9,560 bases of DNA from contig CAZGKX010000075.1 of NCBI GenBank assembly GCA_964525945.1, positions 1 through 9,560 on the forward strand. The letters run 5' to 3'. Under the pieces are notes generated by a model. The model worked only from the letters and a program-made list of their open reading frames with translations, was not told where the DNA came from and did no database searches. Of this stretch, positions 6,209 to 9,560 are shown in pieces; the first letter of the stretch is position 1, and the number at the start of each line of letters is the position of its first letter. A program made the translations under genes and the position numbers. The DNA is from CAZGKX01 sp964525945 (GTDB lineage: Bacteria; Pseudomonadota; Gammaproteobacteria; Legionellales; Legionellaceae).

Positions 6209-8431
6209 TTATTTTGGGGTACTTGATTTGGTTAATTGTTGTCCCTCAACGTATTGGTTCTCTGGGTTTTTATCCACAGCCGCCCCTGGAGCAGGTTTTG
6301 CACTATGGTATACTTTCTTGAACATTTGATTCGCTTTTGCAATCCCTGTAACATCCGTTTTCGTGCTCGTTGCAGATTGGTTCGGACCTCTTAATCGCAT
6401 AAAACCTGGTTCATACATGCCACTCAACTGCGCTTTTTGAAAACTTTCTATTTGCCAAGGACTGATTGACCAACCCAATTTGCCATTCCATTCATTGTCC
6501 GTAACATTGATTTTAACACCAGGTTTCAAGAAGAGCAGTGCCGCATATATTTTTTTGGCTTCCTCCTCCGTACCGCCAGAGATAAAAACTTCGTTGCCCG
6601 GGGCATTGTTAAGCAATCTTTTTGCCATTTGCAGGTAAGTGTCGGCTGATTCTTTTGGCGTTGCAGAAGCCAGATTGTGATCATCGGCAAGGCTGATGGT
6701 TTTATTGGGTTTTTGTATAAAATGGGCAACCGCACCGCTGTTAAATTTTTTGCTGGTGTGGACCGTGTCGCCTCGAACCAAACGTTTGGCGACTAATTTT
6801 GTTTCTGGTGAGCCCGCTCCGATACGCAGACTACTTACTGCGGGAGTAGGTGCACTTTCGCCTTGCTTAACCACAACGTCTGTAAAGCCCGATGAATTCT
6901 CTTCTTCCATTAAGATATTGGCCCGGGGCAAAGGATGATTGTCCGGATCTTGCACCGCATCAAAATACCGTTTGCCTGCCGATAAGGCTTGCGTTGCTCG
7001 TAAACGTGCTGTTTCTGCTTCGCCCTTGTATTTTTCGACTTCTGCAAGCTTGGCTTGCACAACAGCAGGATCCCCGCTTAATTGCGCTTCTGCAAGGGCT
7101 GCATTTGCTTTCTTCAACGCGTCTTGTGCTTGCGTTTCCAAATCTTTCAGAGATTCTTTAACACTATCGGCAAGCTTGTTGGCCACACTCGCATCCGCCA
7201 ATTTTGCTTTGGCTACAGCTCGCGTAGTAGGCGTTGCTCCAGCGGCTCTAGACTTGCTATCTGTATCGTGCCTAGCAATTGTGAGCTGCATGGCCGCCAT
7301 ATTGGCATCCGATGTGGCAATATCCGCTTGAATATCCGCCACCGCTTTTTCTACCGCAGCAATTATAGATCCTGCTTTGGCAACATTCGATTTTGCTTTG
7401 GCAAGATCTTTTTGCACCGGAGTCATCCCCGCTAACGCTGCTTTACGAGCGGTTGCCTCATTGCGAATCGCGTCTCTTTGTGCAGGGCTAAGATGGTCAT
7501 AATTGGGGCTTTCTGCCGCTAATAAGGTCGTCATCTTGGCATCATCATCAGCATCGGTCAGCGCATCCAATTTCGCCATGTCATCGTCGCTATAGAGTTT
7601 GATTTGGTCGATTTTTTCATTGGTGTGGAGGGTGGCAATTTGGGTTTTGGCTGCAGCGATTACCGCATCCAAATCAGCATTAGGGGCATGGGTGTAATCG
7701 GCACCATCCAAACCAGTTAAAGTAGCTTTTATATTTCCATAATTACCAGCATCAGCAACAAGCGCTTCTAAATCAGCAACAGGAAGAGCTGCAATGGTTC
7801 TTACCCGTTCAGCACTTCGCAAAACACCCAGTCGCACTTGGGCTGCAGCGATTACCGCATCCAAATCAGCATTGGGAGCATGGGTGTAATCGGCACCATC
7901 CAAACCAGTTAAAGTAGCTTTTATATTTCCATNNNNNNNNNNNNNNNNNNNNNNNNNNNNNNNNNNNNNNNNNNNNNNNNNNNNNNNNNNNNNNNNNNNN
8001 NNNNNNNNNNNNNNNNNNNNNNNNNNNNNNNNCGCTTCTAAATCAGCAACAGGAAGAGCTGCAATGGTTCTTACCCGTTCAGCACTTAATAAAACTCCGA
8101 GTTTTCGCTTGGCCAATGCAAACAATGCGGCCACATTGTTAGTACCGGCATTCGGCCCGTCACCGGCATCCAAAATATAAGCAGGAGCAGGGGCCCCCAC
8201 ATTACCTACTGTTGCCCATAATCCTCCAAAAATATTCATCTCCGCGGCGGTAGGAGAGTCAACTCCCCTTAACAATCCTGAATCTATTTCCTGTTTTATC
8301 CGCAAACGAAACTCGTTATTATTGCCTTCTGAGTCGATAATGCGTCTCAACATATCCATGTTTTGGGCAACATTGCTTGGATCATACACAATCGCGTCCA
8401 ATGCCTCTTTAACTTGTTGATTCTTAGCCAT
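6209..8431 (-). CDS. large helical tandem-repeat protein, candidate Dot/Icm-type effector (740 aa nominal, contains assembly gap)
   Basis: I do not recognise the full protein. Order of parts in the nominal translation: a helical N-terminus (about 1-65); a linker; tandem 64-residue repeats with the consensus LGVL.SAERVRTIAALPVADLEAL, GLDGADYTHAPNADLDAVIAAA (about 111-264, with residues 134-167 unknown because of the Ns); a diverged 64-residue unit (265-328); an Ala/Lys/Asp-rich predicted coiled-coil stretch (about 337-492); a MEEEN acidic patch (508-512); and a mixed alpha/beta C-terminal domain (about 570-675). The polar tail ends in SSTPK. No signal peptide or membrane helix is seen. The ATG at 8431 is preferred over GTG at 8440 because TTGGAG lies eight bases before it. 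With one repeat spanning the gap the protein would be 714 aa. Coiled coil, repeats, acidic patch and polar C-terminus are common in Dot/Icm effectors. That function is inferred, not shown. Structural or surface protein alternatives remain open. Confidence 0.8.
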   Translation of the reverse strand: MAKNQQVKEALDAIVYDPSNVAQNMDMLRRIIDSEGNNNEFRLRIKQEIDSGLLRGVDSPTAAEMNIFGGLWATVGNVGAPAPAYILDAGDGPNAGTNNVAALFALAKRKLGVLLSAERVRTIAALPVADLEAXXXXXXXXXXXXXXXXXXXXXXXXXXXXXXXXXXGNIKATLTGLDGADYTHAPNADLDAVIAAAQVRLGVLRSAERVRTIAALPVADLEALVADAGNYGNIKATLTGLDGADYTHAPNADLDAVIAAAKTQIATLHTNEKIDQIKLYSDDDMAKLDALTDADDDAKMTTLLAAESPNYDHLSPAQRDAIRNEATARKAALAGMTPVQKDLAKAKSNVAKAGSIIAAVEKAVADIQADIATSDANMAAMQLTIARHDTDSKSRAAGATPTTRAVAKAKLADASVANKLADSVKESLKDLETQAQDALKKANAALAEAQLSGDPAVVQAKLAEVEKYKGEAETARLRATQALSAGKRYFDAVQDPDNHPLPRANILMEEENSSGFTDVVVKQGESAPTPAVSSLRIGAGSPETKLVAKRLVRGDTVHTSKKFNSGAVAHFIQKPNKTISLADDHNLASATPKESADTYLQMAKRLLNNAPGNEVFISGGTEEEAKKIYAALLFLKPGVKINVTDNEWNGKLGWSISPWQIESFQKAQLSGMYEPGFMRLRGPNQSATSTKTDVTGIAKANQMFKKVYHSAKPAPGAAVDKNPENQYVEGQQLTKSSTPK
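7640..8101 (-). repeat. 192-bp (64-aa) in-frame tandem repeats
   Basis: One complete unit runs 7640-7831, and the next runs 7832-8101 with the N run inside it. The segments 7651-7740 and 7843-7932 differ at only 2 of 90 positions, and 7763-7817 equals 8033-8087 over 55 bases. The period between matching positions is exactly 192. Such near-identity indicates recent duplication or gene conversion. Past 8087 the sequence diverges but still encodes a similar motif (LGVLLSAER). A much older, diverged unit of the same 64-residue length follows at 7448-7639. Confidence 0.92.
7933..8032. other. assembly gap of 100 Ns
   Basis: A run of exactly 100 Ns, the usual placeholder for a gap of unknown size. 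It interrupts a repeat unit. In the intact copy the bases between the two flanking landmarks number 22 (7741-7762), so the real missing length should be 22 plus a multiple of 192. The placeholder keeps the reading frame only because 100 and 22 leave the same remainder on division by three. Confidence 0.98.
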
Positions 8432-8481
8432 GAAACACACTCCAACCGATTAGGTGTATACAAATATGTTAAACCTGTATG

Positions 8482-8498
8482 CTTAACAAAGCCTTAAC
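8482..8498 (-). promoter_or_regulatory. PmrA-box-like direct repeat upstream of the repeat-protein gene
   Basis: CTTAAC occurs at 8482-8487 and again at 8493-8498 with five bases between. On the coding (minus) strand it reads GTTAAG-N5-GTTAAG, an 11-base period. The PmrA box known from enterics and Legionella/Coxiella is a direct repeat of about YTTAAK (often CTTAAT) with five bases between. These half-sites match at five of six positions. It ends 51 bases before the start codon, and TATACA follows 21 bases downstream of it as a possible -10. Confidence 0.4.
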
Positions 8499-8543
8499 AC
8501 CGTCTGAATTCAATATGGTGTTCTATTCTTTAATCTTATTCGT

Positions 8544-8560
8544 AAGGTCTGTTTGACCTT
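8544..8560. repeat. short inverted repeat AAGGTC-N5-GACCTT
   Basis: A perfect six-base inverted repeat with a five-base spacer, followed on the plus strand by TATTATTGTT. It could be a weak plus-strand terminator or an operator for a dimeric regulator of the upstream region of either divergent gene. No plus-strand gene ends here. Confidence 0.3.
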
Positions 8561-8581
8561 TATTATTGTTAATTTGTTTGC

Positions 8582-8703
8582 ACCGTAGGGTGGGCAAAAG
8601 AGCGTAACGATGTGCCCACCTGGGTTCGAAGGGTGATTTAACCAAGGTGTGCTTGGTTTTGGCTTCGAACGGTGGGCACGCTTTGCTTTGCCCACCCTAC
8701 GGT
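8582..8703. repeat. 122-bp fold-back repeat of the GTAGGGTGGGCA type
   Basis: The ends ACCGTAGGGTGGGCAAA (8582-8598) and their exact inverse (8687-8703) pair over 17 bases. Further nested pairs are GTGCCCACC with GGTGGGCAC (8612-8620/8671-8679), GTTCGAAG with CTTCGAAC (8624-8631/8663-8670) and AACCAAG with CTTGGTT (8640-8646/8652-8658). The whole element would fold into one long hairpin. Repeats with this motif are widespread in proteobacterial and cyanobacterial genomes and are often mis-annotated as short ORFs, including a 61-codon minus-strand frame here (8510-8695). No target duplication is evident. Confidence 0.85.
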
Positions 8704-8841
8704 TTTATTTTTTCTCTATTACAATTCTACATTTCGAGTTTGATTTCCGCTTCCTTATGGGCTCGGATTTGTTTCTTGATCTTATGTGCTCTAAGTATAG
8801 CAAGTCTTTATAAAATGGGGAAAAATGATTTTTTTAAAAAT

Positions 8842-8870
8842 TTGACGAACGAAGCCATGAAGTCTATTAA
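8842..8870 (+). promoter_or_regulatory. sigma70-like promoter of the last gene
   Basis: TTGACG (8842-8847, five of six -35 matches) and TATTAA (8865-8870, four of six -10 matches) are separated by 17 bases. Transcription would begin near 8877 and give a leader of about 33 bases before the ATG at 8910. Confidence 0.5.
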
Positions 8871-8909
8871 TTAGTCATAGTGTATATTTATTTATTTCAT
8901 GGGACCAGT

Positions 8910-9560
8910 ATGCTGACTTTATTAGAAGAAGTCACCACGGAGGATATTTACAACAAGGATCTGATGCGTTTTATTGATGAAGTCAATCCAGAGATTGCTG
9001 TTATGGACGACTGGATTGCTCAATTTAATAAGACCCCTGATCGTGAGAAACGGCGTCAATTGTTACAATCCCTTTACCAAAAACAAAAAGAATTACATGA
9101 TAATTACCCGTTGAGCGTGATCAACAGCGCCTCTTCTTTTCGTGAAAAAATGTATCATTTGTATGATGAGTTGAATCGTCAGGCAAAAAAATTAGGTTAT
9201 AGAACATTGCTGGATCTAGCCAATGGTCAACCGCTTCCTGTAAAAAAAGAAAAGGAAACTCCACCTCAAACACTTGCTGAAATTCTAGCCAATCTGGATC
9301 AAGAAAAATTTTCGCAATTCATGTTGGTGCTTCATAAGGCCGCCCAAGAACCAGAGGGTCTGGCACTAAGTGAGCGCCTACTCGGTATTTTTAGTTCCAA
9401 AAAAGACGTGAATTATCGCGCGCTCACCACGTTTTTAAAACAAAATGCCATTGAATTTTTAGGCGGGGGCAACTCCCTCAATTTTAAAATCACACCGGCC
9501 GACAAAAGTGTTCCTCCTAGCGTATTAAAATTGGATTTTCGTGATGATGCCCCCAACAAG
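8910..9560 (+). CDS. N-terminal part of an unknown protein with a possible kinase-like domain (217 aa, runs off window)
   Basis: The frame is open from the ATG at 8910 to the window edge and the 3' end is missing. GGGA lies six bases before the start. About residues 1-180 are helical, charged and lack a signal peptide or membrane segment, with a lysine/proline-rich hinge near 112-118 (KKEKETPP). From 183 the sequence reads FLGGGNSLNFKI, then VLKLD at 205-209. A glycine-rich loop followed about 20 residues later by a hydrophobic-x-Lys strand is the layout of the nucleotide-binding N-lobe in protein-kinase and aminoglycoside-phosphotransferase-like folds (Lys207 would be the beta-3 lysine). Similar GGGN loops occur, as far as I recall, in kinase-like Legionella effectors. 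The catalytic loop would lie beyond the window, so this remains inference. A non-kinase helical protein is the alternative. Confidence 0.75.
   Translation, partial: MLTLLEEVTTEDIYNKDLMRFIDEVNPEIAVMDDWIAQFNKTPDREKRRQLLQSLYQKQKELHDNYPLSVINSASSFREKMYHLYDELNRQAKKLGYRTLLDLANGQPLPVKKEKETPPQTLAEILANLDQEKFSQFMLVLHKAAQEPEGLALSERLLGIFSSKKDVNYRALTTFLKQNAIEFLGGGNSLNFKITPADKSVPPSVLKLDFRDDAPNK

Larger units (their letters stand above)
8432..8909. other. 478-bp intergenic region between the divergent effector-like genes
   Basis: From left to right it holds the leader and PmrA-like repeat of the minus-strand gene, a small inverted repeat (8544-8560), a 122-bp fold-back element (8582-8703) and an AT-rich stretch with the promoter of the last gene. 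A plus-strand open frame at 8647-8874 begins inside the fold-back element and runs into a hydrophobic sequence (about FISSLISASLWARICFLI-like). It has no ribosome binding site at its nominal start and may be a decayed membrane-protein end or chance. I do not call it as a gene. Confidence 0.6.

Noticed and set aside
6106..6323. Plus-strand open frame of about 72 codons through the MITE-like element (RPTNPRGIDYKSQ...)
   Set aside because: There is no start codon with a ribosome binding site, and it runs antisense into the 3' end of the repeat-protein gene.
6696..7435. Several plus-strand ORFs of 80-130 codons
   Set aside because: They are antisense to the repeat-protein gene, which has the consistent protein composition and an in-frame repeat structure. 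They lack ribosome binding sites and protein-like features.
7640..8101. CRISPR array as explanation of the repeats
   Set aside because: The repeats are contiguous 192-bp in-frame coding units without unique spacers.
8432..8440. GTG at 8440 as start of the repeat protein
   Set aside because: It overlaps the TTGGAG sequence that is ideally placed for the ATG at 8431.
8510..8695. 61-codon minus-strand ORF (MGKAKRAHRSK...)
   Set aside because: It is the translation of the fold-back repeat. Such ORFs are a known annotation artefact of GTAGGGTGGGCA-type repeats.

Overview
The window looks like a chromosomal segment of an intracellular gammaproteobacterium, probably of the order Legionellales (Coxiella/Legionella/Berkiella-type). 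This rests on three things. A typical gammaproteobacterial housekeeping block (yibN-like rhodanese, grxC, secB, gpsA) is intact. It is surrounded by long proteins without clear housekeeping homologues that resemble Dot/Icm-type secreted effectors. A PmrA-like direct repeat lies upstream of one of them. No database search was possible, so the taxon is an inference. The sequence is a scaffold, with one run of 100 Ns at 7933-8032.

Layout. Positions 1-148 are unassigned. A 322-aa protein of unknown function (149-1117, minus) contains a possible internal duplication. A divergent intergenic region follows, then a plus-strand set at 1429-4324: a two-helix membrane protein, a soluble rhodanese overlapping it by ATGA, a membrane-anchored rhodanese, glutaredoxin 3, the SecB chaperone and glycerol-3-phosphate dehydrogenase. 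These genes serve sulfur/redox handling, protein export and phospholipid precursor supply. Their last four members keep the order known from E. coli (yibN-grxC-secB-gpsA). A secreted polysaccharide deacetylase (4327-5196) and glutamate racemase murI (5271-6077) run on the minus strand, convergent with gpsA.

A 91-bp MITE-like element (perfect 15-bp inverted ends, 6-bp flanking duplication) sits between murI and the next gene. That gene (6209-8431, minus) encodes a large helical, repeat-containing protein that I regard as an effector candidate. It carries near-identical 192-bp (64-aa) tandem repeats, and the assembly gap falls inside them. The flanking repeats predict a true gap of 22 + 192n bases. 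Upstream is a CTTAAC-N5-CTTAAC direct repeat resembling a PmrA box.

The 8432-8909 intergenic region also holds a second fold-back repeat (the widespread 'GTAGGGTGGGCA' type). It also has a good sigma70-like promoter for the last gene (8910 to the window end, plus, incomplete). That gene encodes a 217-residue fragment ending in what looks like a kinase-type glycine loop and beta-3 lysine. The right third of the window is therefore an accessory, effector-like region shaped by repeats, next to a conserved core block.
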